Shown here: one piece after another, positions 53,841 to 62,349 of the stretch
Position numbering within the stretch: position 1 is the stretch's first letter
Layout of the letters: each line of letters starts with the position of its first letter
From: Desulfobotulus mexicanus
Lineage (GTDB): Bacteria; Desulfobacterota; Desulfobacteria; Desulfobacterales; ASO4-4
DNA: 64,000 nt
Direction of reading: 5' to 3'
Assembly (NCBI RefSeq): GCF_006175995.1
Contig: NZ_VDMB01000011.1
Location: 23,967-87,966, forward strand
Notes under the pieces: generated by a model
Database searches by the model: none
Told to the model about the DNA's origin: nothing
The model's input: the letters and a program-made list of their open reading frames with translations, nothing else
Program-made: the position numbers and the translations under genes

Positions 53841-55495
53841 GCTGCGGCCCTTTCAAGGCGGGACATGATTTCATGGAGGGTGGCCCTGTCCTGCATGATT
53901 GCCTTCTGCTTCGCTTTAAAAGCTTCTTCACTCTGCTGAAGATCACGGCTGAGGGCTTCAAAGGCGGATTTCATATTCTCCTGCTGCTCGTCCAGCCTTT
54001 TTTTAAAGTCCCTTTCCACTTTTTCCGTTAACTCTTCAAGGGCTTGAACCAGAGAAATGTTCAGTTTTTGGAGAACACCGGGGATGAGGTTGTGCAGTAT
54101 CTGCTGCTTTGCTTCTTCTCTTTTGATGGCTAATTTTTCTTCACGGGAAGTTTTACCGAAAAGAAAAGTAACCAGCCCCACAAGAAGTGGAGCAATAATG
54201 TTTATGACTGGTAAAGATTTAACCAATAATAATAATGCCATAGACCCTTGAACACCCGTATGCAAGGAATCCAGGTTATGCCCTTCTTCCATCTCACCGA
54301 AGTTTGCTTTGAAGGAGCTTGGTATAGTTGAGGAGAGGGTGTCTCCAAGCTTTTTAATGTATTTTTTAAGCTTGGGATGAAATTCTGTTTCCATACCCTT
54401 TGTTGTGGCATTCCTTACAATCTGTCCCACAATGCCTTCCATGTCTCCGTTGTGAAGGCTGGCATCCGTCAGTCTTTCAAGACTGTTATGAAGATCTGCC
54501 TTTATCAGATCAAGAATCCGCCGGGCCGATGGCTCTATCTGATCATTAAGTTCTCTGGTTTGCCTTTTCATGTCTTTCTTGAAGGCATCCATCTCATTTC
54601 TCATATCTTCCTGCTTTAAAGAGATCTCTTCTGCGCTCAGATTTTCTTCATTCAAAAGGGTATTCAGATAATCATCCATCATTTGCAGCCTTTTACCAAA
54701 AAGCCTGTGGCAGTTGGTGTTGAAAATGGCTTCAGACTGATTTTCCAGTTGCTGAAGGCTTTCCAGAAAAGGGGCTATTTCTTTTTTTCGGGAAGAGATA
54801 GTGGCGACACGGAAAGGCGCATTTTTCATGATGCCCGCAATTTCAATGCGGATCTGCTCTTTTATGGCTGCGATGTCTTCCGGAAGGCTTTTCTCGGATT
54901 TGCTAATGAAAACAAAAACCGGAACGGAATAAAAATCCAGCTCCGTAAGGAGGACTCGAATACTATCGCGAAGGGTACCGTCTCCCGCAGGAATGACAAT
55001 GGCATAGGCAAGGCTGCGGCTGATGTAATTGTCTATGGCCGTTGAATGGGCTTTGATTCCGGAATCCCAGCCCGGCATATCCACAAGGCAGAGATGGGGA
55101 AAGTTTTTCAGTTTTTCGCTGGTAAGTTCAGCTTTGACATAAAGGGGTTTTTTATTGAGATGCTCTGTTTGCGGGGCTTTTAAGTCGGATTCTGTAATGT
55201 CAATAAGGCTTTCATCCTCAAGGCAGAGGCTGAAACGCTTTTGCTCTGCGTAATGGATTTCTGCGGGAAGGGCTGTGGTGGGGTCTATTTCAATAGCAAG
55301 GAGATCCTGACCTAAGAGGGTGTTGATGAGGGTACTTTTTCCTGCACTGAAGGGGCCGATAAGGGGCAGCCTGACCTTGAAGTTCTGAACTTCCTTTTCA
55401 AGGTTATCAAGCTCTTCCGCAGGCCGTTCATATTTTTCAAAGATGCTTTTGATTTCAGGGAGCCTGCTCAAAATCCATTCCTGTTGTGTAAACAT
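53837..55495 (-). CDS. Dynamin-like GTPase, type B, with hydrophobic hairpin
   Basis: The 552-residue product has G1 GPFSAGKST (47-55), DPTTALP (G2), DMPG (139-142) and SKSE near 198-201 as G4. A long coiled-coil stalk follows (EEISLKQEDMRNEMDAFKKD), then a hydrophobic hairpin at about 415-448 (LLLLVKSLPVINIIAPLLVGLVTFLFG) that probably inserts into the membrane like a paddle, and a second stalk. The gene is followed by the type A dynamin with a 4-nt overlap; bacterial dynamins often work as such two-partner sets. AAGGAA 8 nt before the ATG. Confidence 0.9.
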   Translation of the reverse strand: MFTQQEWILSRLPEIKSIFEKYERPAEELDNLEKEVQNFKVRLPLIGPFSAGKSTLINTLLGQDLLAIEIDPTTALPAEIHYAEQKRFSLCLEDESLIDITESDLKAPQTEHLNKKPLYVKAELTSEKLKNFPHLCLVDMPGWDSGIKAHSTAIDNYISRSLAYAIVIPAGDGTLRDSIRVLLTELDFYSVPVFVFISKSEKSLPEDIAAIKEQIRIEIAGIMKNAPFRVATISSRKKEIAPFLESLQQLENQSEAIFNTNCHRLFGKRLQMMDDYLNTLLNEENLSAEEISLKQEDMRNEMDAFKKDMKRQTRELNDQIEPSARRILDLIKADLHNSLERLTDASLHNGDMEGIVGQIVRNATTKGMETEFHPKLKKYIKKLGDTLSSTIPSSFKANFGEMEEGHNLDSLHTGVQGSMALLLLVKSLPVINIIAPLLVGLVTFLFGKTSREEKLAIKREEAKQQILHNLIPGVLQKLNISLVQALEELTEKVERDFKKRLDEQQENMKSAFEALSRDLQQSEEAFKAKQKAIMQDRATLHEIMSRLERAAA

Positions 55496-55663
55496 GGGTG
55501 GTTTCCTTTTTTTGATGTTGTATATTTTTCTGCCGCTGGGTTTTGGCCCTTGGCGGTGGTTTTTTCTTCATTTCGGTGGCATTTTATCCCGATGGCTTCG
55601 AGAGCCTCAGCCACCGGGTTTGCGTCAGCCACCGTTTCGAGGGCTTTGTAACCCTCACCCCAG

Positions 55664-55842
55664 CCCTCTCCCAGAGGGAGAGGGGGCCTTGAGGATGACT
55701 GTTTTTCTCCCCTCTCCAGAGGGAGAGGGGCCTTGGGGATGGCTGTTTTTCTCCCCTCTCCAGAGCCAGAAGGGGCCTTGAGGATGGCTGTTTTTCTCAC
55801 CTCTCCAGAGGGAGAGGGGCCGGGGGTGAGGGGAAAAAGCCT
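55664..55842. repeat. Tandem array of four 44-45-bp palindromic repeats
   Basis: Four units begin at 55664, 55709, 55753 and 55798. Each carries a short palindrome with CCTCTCC and GGGAGAGG arms around CAGAG, then CCTTGAGGATGGCTGTTTTTCT; the last unit diverges after the palindrome. They lie in the 359-nt gap between two dynamin genes. It resembles widespread REP/MITE-like palindromes; there are no spacers of CRISPR type and no cas genes. On the minus strand the hairpins could terminate or protect transcripts. Confidence 0.75.
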
Positions 55843-55854
55843 TGATGTTGCCCC

Positions 55855-57981
55855 TCATTTTTTTTCTTCCTCCAGCCTTGCAAGGAGTTTTTTGTAAGAT
55901 TCCACCTGTGCAGTCTTATCCGCAAAGGCCTTTTCTACCTCTGCCAGTTCTTTGTGCAGATTTTCCGTAAGAACTGGGGTAAGGCTTTCTCGGGCATCTT
56001 CAAACTGGCTGCATAATTCTTCTACTTTAGCTATAAAATTTTTCTGGATGCGTTCAAAGGTTTTATGTAAAGCCTTGCTCAGCATAAGGTTCAGGTTATC
56101 CATTTTGTCTGTACGGATTTCACCCTGAAACTCCTGCACAATGGCATCGGCCTCATTGCCGTAATCCATTGTAAAAACTGGAATTTGAAGCTCGCGAATG
56201 CCATGATCTATCACACTGCGGAACCAGCCTGGGTTGAAATCCGCACTGGCTGTTTCCATTTCTTTTAACAGGGCCTTGCGAAGCTCAGTTTTAATTTTCT
56301 GGGGATTAAAGCTTTCACTGAATTTACGGTTGATGGATGCGGCACTTTCATTGCTGTAGCCCGTCACCTTTTCTACGGCATCGGAAGCCATAACATACTG
56401 GTAAGAGCGGCTACGTGTTGTAGGGACTGTTGTTGAGCTTCCCCATGAAAAGGGATTATACCATTTGGAAGTGCTGACGGTTGTGTAGGAGGTGTAGGTT
56501 TCCGTTCCGGTGCGGGTACTGAGCTTGGTAAATTCAGCCAAAGACTGCTGAATATCCGCAAGAATTTGCGCCCTTGCCCTTTGTATCTGGTTGATGTTAA
56601 GGCTTATCACCTCGCTTAAAACCAGTGCAATGGTCTGAATACGGCTTTCAGAGGCCTTCTTTTGTTCCTTTATGGCGGAAATATCGTTTTGATTCAAAAA
56701 ATCCAGCCGCTGATTCACAATGTCTGTAAGTTCTTCCACATACAGGATCAACTGCTCCTTTGATTCGGGAATCATGCCTTTTATCTGCTGCTGAAGGATT
56801 TTTTCCTTATCTTCTCTGGCCTTTTTGTAATGGTCATGCAGAAGGTCAAAACCTGAGATGCGCTGCCAGTCCTGTTTGCTGAAGCTGCTGCTCCATTCTT
56901 CTTCCGCCAGCTCGGTGAGTTCATTGTGGATGTGCTTCATGGTTTTTCCCCACATATCTTCGGGCCAGGAGGCAAAGCCATGGGCAAAGGTACTGGATAA
57001 AACAGGGGTTTTCATGCTGCGCATCAGCTCTGCTATATTTGCCCTGCCCCTGTTCTCAAAGTCTTTGGCCAATTTTTCCATTTCTTCCTCTGCCCTTTGA
57101 TTCAGACGGGTGCAGAGGTTTTTTTCACATTCCTGAAAACTGTTTCTGTTAAAGCCATCGTCCAGAATGGCGGCATCAAACTGGCCTGCCACCAGAACCA
57201 TGCGCTTGACACCCTTGCCCGGAAGCTGACGGGCCAGAAGGTTGGTATCCGAAGCATCCAGAAACTGACCCGCACGGCTGAGGAAAAAAACCACATCGCA
57301 GCGGGCCATGTATTCTCTGGTTTTTTCCGTGCGGCTTAAAATCGGGTCGTTCATACCCGGTGTATCCACAATTTCTAAACCTTTAAGTTCATTCAGGGGC
57401 AGAAAAATATGTATGGTTTTGATGACAGGGGTGTAACGGCCATTTTCTCCGGCATAGTCATTGAGTATGGAAACAAGGTCTTCGGGCTTGGTGAATTCAA
57501 TGCTTTCTTTGCCAAGGCTGATTTTTTCCAGGGGATCAAGGCCGTTTTCTTCCACCATGGCCATAAGCTCAGAGGCCATTTTACTTTCCGGGCTGCCGTC
57601 CTTTGATGCGGCCCTTTCCTGCAGATCCTTCCATTCTATTTCTGTATAGTATTCCAGCTCCAGCAGGGGGCTTTCGCCCCAGGTGATGGCCGTGAGGTTG
57701 GCGGTTTTTGGGGTGGCTGCTTCCGGCAGAACGGGCAAACCATCAAAGAGCAGGGCATTGACAAAGCTGCTTTTCCCCGCCTTTACCTGCCCCATGATGC
57801 CTATGCTTAAGCGTTGCTCTTCTTTTTGAAAACGATCAAGCTTGGTGAGGTATGCATCTTTAAGGGATTGCAGGTTTTCGATCCCCTTCGATAAGGAATC
57901 AGACTCCTTCGATAAGGAATCAGACCACGGCTTAAGGTCTGCGGCAAGGGTTTCAAGGTGCTGAAGGTGGGGGTGGTTCAT
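55855..57981 (-). CDS. Dynamin-like GTPase, large type C
   Basis: The 708-residue product has G1 GQVKAGKSS (64-72) and G3 DTPG near 206-209 (LEIVDTPGMND). The G4 region reads VLVAGQFDAAILD, without the usual N/T-K-x-D, so base recognition may differ. A long helical stalk, then KWYNPFSWGSS near residue 505, an aromatic patch likely to touch membrane, then more helices and a coiled-coil end. No transmembrane helix. Near the N-terminus SDSLSKE is doubled by a 21-nt DNA repeat (about 57884-57925). AAGGAG lies 7 nt before the ATG. A stub of a second copy is at 62143-62220. Confidence 0.88.
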   Translation of the reverse strand: MNHPHLQHLETLAADLKPWSDSLSKESDSLSKGIENLQSLKDAYLTKLDRFQKEEQRLSIGIMGQVKAGKSSFVNALLFDGLPVLPEAATPKTANLTAITWGESPLLELEYYTEIEWKDLQERAASKDGSPESKMASELMAMVEENGLDPLEKISLGKESIEFTKPEDLVSILNDYAGENGRYTPVIKTIHIFLPLNELKGLEIVDTPGMNDPILSRTEKTREYMARCDVVFFLSRAGQFLDASDTNLLARQLPGKGVKRMVLVAGQFDAAILDDGFNRNSFQECEKNLCTRLNQRAEEEMEKLAKDFENRGRANIAELMRSMKTPVLSSTFAHGFASWPEDMWGKTMKHIHNELTELAEEEWSSSFSKQDWQRISGFDLLHDHYKKAREDKEKILQQQIKGMIPESKEQLILYVEELTDIVNQRLDFLNQNDISAIKEQKKASESRIQTIALVLSEVISLNINQIQRARAQILADIQQSLAEFTKLSTRTGTETYTSYTTVSTSKWYNPFSWGSSTTVPTTRSRSYQYVMASDAVEKVTGYSNESAASINRKFSESFNPQKIKTELRKALLKEMETASADFNPGWFRSVIDHGIRELQIPVFTMDYGNEADAIVQEFQGEIRTDKMDNLNLMLSKALHKTFERIQKNFIAKVEELCSQFEDARESLTPVLTENLHKELAEVEKAFADKTAQVESYKKLLARLEEEKK

Positions 57982-58010
57982 GGGATGCTCCTTTTTTTAA
58001 AAAAATATGA

Positions 58011-58029
58011 AGGGGCGCTGCGCGCCCTT
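58011..58029 (-). terminator. GC-rich hairpin downstream of the TerB-DUF1566 gene
   Basis: GGGCGC (58013-58018) / GCGCCC (58022-58027) with a 3-nt loop, extendable by two weaker pairs. On the minus strand it is followed by CATATTTTTTT. It is a likely terminator between the DUF1566 gene and the large dynamin. Alternatively it could be the hairpin that DGR targets often carry downstream of the variable region, although 85 nt from the stop is far. In the second copy the hairpin is degraded. Confidence 0.55.
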
Positions 58030-58112
58030 GATTGGAACTTTCTGTATTCAGTTCTGTTTAATAAAAACCAGTGACAGACCTTTTATTGGCTGTGGTTGCC
58101 AAAAGGAAAAAA

Positions 58113-59186
58113 TCACTGTCCGCCACGCACAAGGCGCACCTGGCCATTGTAGTGCTTGGAGTTGCTGCCGACACCACCACTGCCGAAATGGAGGCCCCAC
58201 GCACTGCTGCTGTAGTTGGCATTGGGCGAGGAAGACCAGAACCAGCTTTCTGGGGTATTGGGAAAGGTCACAAGATTGATGGTTGGTTTCTGAAAGTTGT
58301 CTTCGCATTTTCCTCCCTGGCTACCAGGCTTCCAGTCTGCTCTTTTACCGGAACTACAATAAACAAGGGTATTCAGCTCTTCTATGGTGGGCAAACGCCA
58401 GTCCCTGTGTCCACAATAACCACCTTCTTTATTGAGTTTTTCTGCGGCTGCCATGGCATTCTCCCAGGTATATGCCTTAGCTTCCCCAACACAGGTGCTG
58501 CCGTCCCAGGTCTGGCCCAGAGAGCAGCGCATCCATTCAAGGCCTGTTTTTTCATCCATAACTGTGGCTCTTTGCATATTTATGCTGGGTTTAAGAGAAG
58601 GTAAGTTTTGCTCAATATCCTGTATAGTCAGTATAACATTGTCTTTCAGCAGCAATGGGTGCCAGTGACAATAAAAATCCGTTTTCCATGAAAAAGGAAT
58701 AAAGCTTTTTTTATTTATACCCAATACATGGCAGGACAGCCCCACCAAAGCTTTTAAATCTTCTTCCCCCAAACCCATCAGCTCCGTCAGATGCCCCAGC
58801 ACTTCTGCTGTTTCCGGGTTCAAAGGGCCATCCAGCCTGCAAAGAATCAGGGCATCGAGGATAAAGCTTTTGGCAATGTCTGCCTCTTTGATGGCCCTGA
58901 AAAAATCCTTCAGGCCTCCTTCATCAAGATTTCCTGCCTGTTCATAAAGGGCAGAGTTTCTTACTTCCAGCCCCATGGATGCCCGAAGCAGGGAAATGAG
59001 GCGGGATTCAGCCTCCGTAATGGCCTTATCCGCCATGGCAAGGGAGGCCAGAAGGGTGAGGTAGCGTTCTTTGGTGTGGGTGTCGCAATCTTTGGCAGCG
59101 TGCTCCGGCAGGGGCAGAAATTCTGTTTTCAGGTTGTGAATCTGCTGCAGAAGGGTGGAAAGTTGGGGATTTGCCGATGTAGTCAT
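58113..59186 (-). CDS. TerB-like domain protein with DUF1566 variable C-terminus, copy 1
   Basis: The 357-residue product has an N-terminal TerB-like helical domain (about 1-150: ERYLTLLASLAMADKAITEAESRLISLL), a linker, and a DUF1566/Lcl C-type-lectin-like domain (about 215-357: TGLEWMRCSLGQTWDG, DWRLPTIEELNTLV, FWSSSP ... RLVRGGQ). DUF1566 and related lectin folds are known hosts of DGR variable regions. The last 50 residues carry such a region. ATG 59186 has AAAGGAG 7 nt upstream. It lies between type A and type C dynamins. Likely binds diverse ligands and passes a signal to the dynamins; that role is inference. Confidence 0.88.
   Translation of the reverse strand: MTTSANPQLSTLLQQIHNLKTEFLPLPEHAAKDCDTHTKERYLTLLASLAMADKAITEAESRLISLLRASMGLEVRNSALYEQAGNLDEGGLKDFFRAIKEADIAKSFILDALILCRLDGPLNPETAEVLGHLTELMGLGEEDLKALVGLSCHVLGINKKSFIPFSWKTDFYCHWHPLLLKDNVILTIQDIEQNLPSLKPSINMQRATVMDEKTGLEWMRCSLGQTWDGSTCVGEAKAYTWENAMAAAEKLNKEGGYCGHRDWRLPTIEELNTLVYCSSGKRADWKPGSQGGKCEDNFQKPTINLVTFPNTPESWFWSSSPNANYSSSAWGLHFGSGGVGSNSKHYNGQVRLVRGGQ
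58140..58250 (-). other. Putative DGR variable region (VR), copy 1
   Basis: 37-codon block near the end of the DUF1566 domain. Against copy 2 (62377-62487), 24 codons differ and 13 are identical. All 24 differences change the amino acid and 19 of them keep the third base. Fixed codons are SSSP, A-W, L, F, G and V. Flanks are nearly identical. This fits A-specific mutagenesis of AAC/AAT codons in a template repeat, which is not in the window. Confidence 0.75.
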
Positions 59187-59270
59187 TATTTTTCTCCTTT
59201 TGGCTCCCTCTCCCTTTGGGTGAGGTTTTGGTTTTTTAAATTTAATGAAACCCGGAAATCCTTTGTTTTT

Positions 59271-60758
59271 CTATGCACAGGCTTTCAGGAGAAGGTCTTT
59301 GAGTTTTTCGCCTTCCTGCCTTGTGATAATGGTGTAGTTGTGGCAGATGGCATCCGCTGGCATGGTATCCATAAGAATTTCATTTAGACGATTACCTTCC
59401 TGTCTTATAATGATGTCATAATTCCTGCAATCTGCTGCTTGCATCAAGGGCAAGAGGTGTTTTTCCAGACCCTTTGATCTGATTTTTTTCTTTTCCATAT
59501 AAGAGCGCAGCAGCTCAAGAATGTTCGCTCCGTCCGGTGCCAGAAGGTCCATCTCAGAAGGCTCAGGCATTTCTATGCCAACCTCATCCCCCACCTTTTT
59601 CAGCTCCCGGAAAAAGGTGTTGGAAAGCCCCATGAGTATCTCCCTTTCCCCGTCCAGTTGATCGATCTCCAGCTTGGTTTTTTGCTGAAGCTCCTCAATG
59701 TCCTGCCGGATATCCTCATCATCGGCAAGGCCCAGCACCCGGTTCAGGCGGTTGAGGCTTCTTTCCGCACTCAGCTTTTTTTCATCCAGATAACGGATAA
59801 AGTGGATGAAAAGCACCTTGAAGTTTCTCGCAAAAAGAACTTCCCTTGGTTTTGTGTTCCACTGATCCAGAACGGCGGTAATGGCTTCTGCGGGGTAAAG
59901 CTTTTTTTTCCTTGCGGAAAAGGGCAGCACATCAATGAAGCCGATCCCCCGTTTTTCAAGGGTGTTGCGGATAAGGGCCATGATATCCCGTATGTCCTGC
60001 TCGTCCCGCTTATCGGCCTGGGAGAGAATAAACAGTTTGGGAATTTCAGGGCGCAGGCTGGCAAGGAATTTCAGATCCTTTTCAGGAATGGTTCCGGCCT
60101 CTGCCCGGATTACCCAGACAATGAACTGAGCCGTGTTGAGCTGGGTGCGGGCTGTTCGGGCATCGGCTGATTCCGTATCCGATTCATCATCGGCATTGGA
60201 ATATCCCGGCGTATCCAGAAGAGCGAGGTTTTCCCAGGAAAACTCCGGCAGGGCAAGGTGGGCCGACTTCAGGATATGGCCCATGGGTGTGCCGTACTCC
60301 TTTTCGTAGTCATGGGTCAGGGCCACAAATTCATGGGCACTGAGGCTGATCTTTCTTCCGAAAAGATTGAAGGCGCTGATGGCTTCCTCACTGCCCTTTA
60401 TTATAAAGGCAGGCACTGTGGTGGTGGGGTCCACCTCGGCAGGAAGAATTTTACGGCCAAGGATGGCGTTGAGCAGGGAAGACTTGCCTGCTGAAAAGGC
60501 TCCGCCAAAGCCCACAATCACCTTGCGGGCCAGTTCAGGAAATTCTGAAAACTCCCGGAACCGCTCAAACTCCTTTTTGAACTCAAAGAAATAATGCACA
60601 AGATCCGGAGGGCTGTGGTAGCGGGACACCTTGTGCATTTCTTCATTGATGGTTTTTTCCATCTTGCTCAGGGTGGCTGCCATGGGGCTTTCTTCTCCCT
60701 TTTGGGAAACGGCCCTGCAAATAAGGCTGTGGCTTTGTTCCGGAGTCAGTGTGTTCAT
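59271..60758 (-). CDS. Dynamin-like GTPase, type A, second copy
   Basis: The 495-residue product has G1 GGAFSAGKSS, G2 DPTTTVP, G3 LLDTPGYSN and G4 SQAD, and the same long helical region as the protein at 52266. The C-terminus holds two tandem copies of a short segment (RNYDIIIRQEG ... HNYTIITRQEG), while the copy at 63518 has only one. ATG 60758 is used (AAGGGA about 8 nt upstream), not the longer frame to 60974. It precedes the TerB-DUF1566 gene by 84 nt and probably forms a transcript with it. Confidence 0.9.
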   Translation of the reverse strand: MNTLTPEQSHSLICRAVSQKGEESPMAATLSKMEKTINEEMHKVSRYHSPPDLVHYFFEFKKEFERFREFSEFPELARKVIVGFGGAFSAGKSSLLNAILGRKILPAEVDPTTTVPAFIIKGSEEAISAFNLFGRKISLSAHEFVALTHDYEKEYGTPMGHILKSAHLALPEFSWENLALLDTPGYSNADDESDTESADARTARTQLNTAQFIVWVIRAEAGTIPEKDLKFLASLRPEIPKLFILSQADKRDEQDIRDIMALIRNTLEKRGIGFIDVLPFSARKKKLYPAEAITAVLDQWNTKPREVLFARNFKVLFIHFIRYLDEKKLSAERSLNRLNRVLGLADDEDIRQDIEELQQKTKLEIDQLDGEREILMGLSNTFFRELKKVGDEVGIEMPEPSEMDLLAPDGANILELLRSYMEKKKIRSKGLEKHLLPLMQAADCRNYDIIIRQEGNRLNEILMDTMPADAICHNYTIITRQEGEKLKDLLLKACA

Positions 60759-60931
60759 GATTTTTTCCCTTCTGGTATTTATGGTTACAGCCGGGCTGTG
60801 GGTTTTATATGGGCAGGCTTGGATTATAGGCCTGAAAGGTGGAAAAAGGCAAAGCCAGCTTTGACTTTTTGCCCTGAAACTCTTTGTATCACAGGTGTGC
60901 GACAGTTCAGGTCGCTTAAAAACATGGGGAT

Positions 60932-60968
60932 AAAAAAAATGCCCTGGCAGCCTTATGCAGCGAGGGCA
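60932..60968 (-). terminator. Terminator after the Rpn-like gene
   Basis: TGCCCT (60940-60945) / AGGGCA (60963-60968) with a 17-nt loop, followed on the minus strand by eight T residues (60939-60932). It lies 87 nt downstream of the Rpn-like stop. The rest of the 300-nt gap to the dynamin start at 60758 holds nothing else I can support. Confidence 0.7.
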
Positions 60969-61054
60969 GGACAAAATATCAGGAAAAGGGGAAGGGGTTT
61001 AAGGTAAATTCAAGCCCGGAAATGGCCAATTTCCTTTATCAGCATTCTGAAAAA

Positions 61055-62032
61055 TCAGTTTTCCAATAGTTCTTTATCTGTCAGCAGTTCCAGTCCTTTG
61101 TCACCTGCGGCAAGAACAGCTTTTACTTTTTCAGGACTAAGACCTACACCTGAAGCTATAATTTCCGGCTTTATATCCAGCTTGGTTAAACGTATGATGG
61201 TTTGAAATTTTTCTTTGCGGAGCTTCTCAACGCTTTTTTCCATAGCCATTTCCATGCCCAGCTTCATACCCCTTTCCATCCCGAACCGCTCTGCGCTTGT
61301 AATGTATGGCATCTTTCTATCCTCCTCTATCTGATATATTTCCTGAAGAAATTCCTTATCAAGCACTTCAGGAAGCCGCATCATCCAGTCTATCACCCTG
61401 AAAAACTCAAGAATTGTGGTTTTGTCATAATTGCGTTTATACATAAGACGAACAAGGTGAATCTTCCAGCTTTTCAGTTCATCCTTGCTGCTGCTTGATT
61501 TTGCCTTGATCTGGGCCATAACCGCAAGGGAAAACACATTTTCACTGTTTTCAAGCTCATCCCACCTGTCTTCCCACTCCATAAGTTTTACTATGGGAAA
61601 ATGGAAGTCAAGGGAGCATCCCCATAATTCTCTGGAATAGGAATCCGGCCTGAAGCTTTTCTGATTATCCGTGAGAACGCCAAGGCTTACAACCATTGTT
61701 CTGTGATGGTCAAAAATACGGTAATTATACACATACATGCGCTCTGAAAAATCAACTTCGGGATCTCCCTGCACCTCAATGTGTATGATGACCAGAATTT
61801 CATGGTTCTTTTTTGTCCAGACCTTTACCAGTTTGTCTGCATAACGCCTTTTGATATTTGAATCCCAGGCTATTTTCTGCAGTTCCTTGTCTATAAATTC
61901 CGGCTTCCGACTCCAGTCAATTTCTTCATAAATTTGAGGAAAGAGCAGGGCAAGAAATTCAGGAAAACGCTTCTCCAGAATTTCTTTCCAGGGGCTGTCA
62001 TAGTCATTTTTTTTCTTTTTCCTTGCCGCCAA
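61055..62032 (-). CDS. Rpn/PDDEXK-family nuclease or transposase-like protein
   Basis: The 325-residue product starts KKKKNDYDSPWKEILEKRFPEFLALLFPQ, typical of the Rpn/YhgA-like recombination-promoting nuclease group. The PD-(D/E)XK-like core follows (DKLVKVWTKKNHEILVIIHIEVQG, with the E-x-Q), then YVYNYRIFDHH. A helical C-terminus ends GVGLSPEKVKAVLAAG. The start is read as TTG 62032 with GGGGAGG about 8 nt upstream; the frame is open to 62143, but the first 37 residues are hydrophobic and extra to the family. Sits where the duplicated dynamin is lost. Confidence 0.8.
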   Translation of the reverse strand: MAARKKKKNDYDSPWKEILEKRFPEFLALLFPQIYEEIDWSRKPEFIDKELQKIAWDSNIKRRYADKLVKVWTKKNHEILVIIHIEVQGDPEVDFSERMYVYNYRIFDHHRTMVVSLGVLTDNQKSFRPDSYSRELWGCSLDFHFPIVKLMEWEDRWDELENSENVFSLAVMAQIKAKSSSSKDELKSWKIHLVRLMYKRNYDKTTILEFFRVIDWMMRLPEVLDKEFLQEIYQIEEDRKMPYITSAERFGMERGMKLGMEMAMEKSVEKLRKEKFQTIIRLTKLDIKPEIIASGVGLSPEKVKAVLAAGDKGLELLTDKELLEN

Positions 62033-62142
62033 ATCAAATACCTCCCCAGATGATAAAAGTCGAAATGAGCGATTCCTTTGAAACATCATAAACTGGAAAA
62101 GAAAAAGAAGAAAGATGGATGAATACGGTGTCAGAAATAACA

Positions 62143-62220
62143 TTAAGGAATGTACCAGTGTCTTCTTGGTGCATGATCTGCGGTGAGGGTTTCAAGGTGC
62201 TGAAGGTGGGGGTGGGTCAT
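62143..62220 (-). pseudogene. 25-codon stub of the large dynamin (copy of 55855-57981)
   Basis: ATG 62220 and its AAGGA site are intact. The first 15 residues (MTHPHLQHLETLTAD) match the start of the large type C dynamin (MNHPHLQHLETLAAD), then the sequence diverges and stops after 25 codons. Homology ends near 62175. This is the left boundary of the duplicated block; the rest of the gene has been replaced by the Rpn-like gene. Confidence 0.8.
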
Positions 62221-62349
62221 GGGATGTTCCTTTTTTAAAAAAATATGGCGGGGCGCTATGTACCCTTGATATAAATTTCTGTATTCAGTTCTGATTGAAA
62301 AAAAATAAGTGAAAGTTTTTTTATTGGCTATGGTTGCCAAAGGAAAAAA

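Noticed and set aside
55664..55842. CRISPR array
   Set aside because: Units are contiguous with near-identical sequence throughout, without unique spacers, and there are no cas genes.
55443..55858. Frames inside the repeat array between dynamin genes (112, 110 and 67 codons)
   Set aside because: Low-complexity translations of palindromic repeats (PSPSGEG, PHPRPLS types); not genes.
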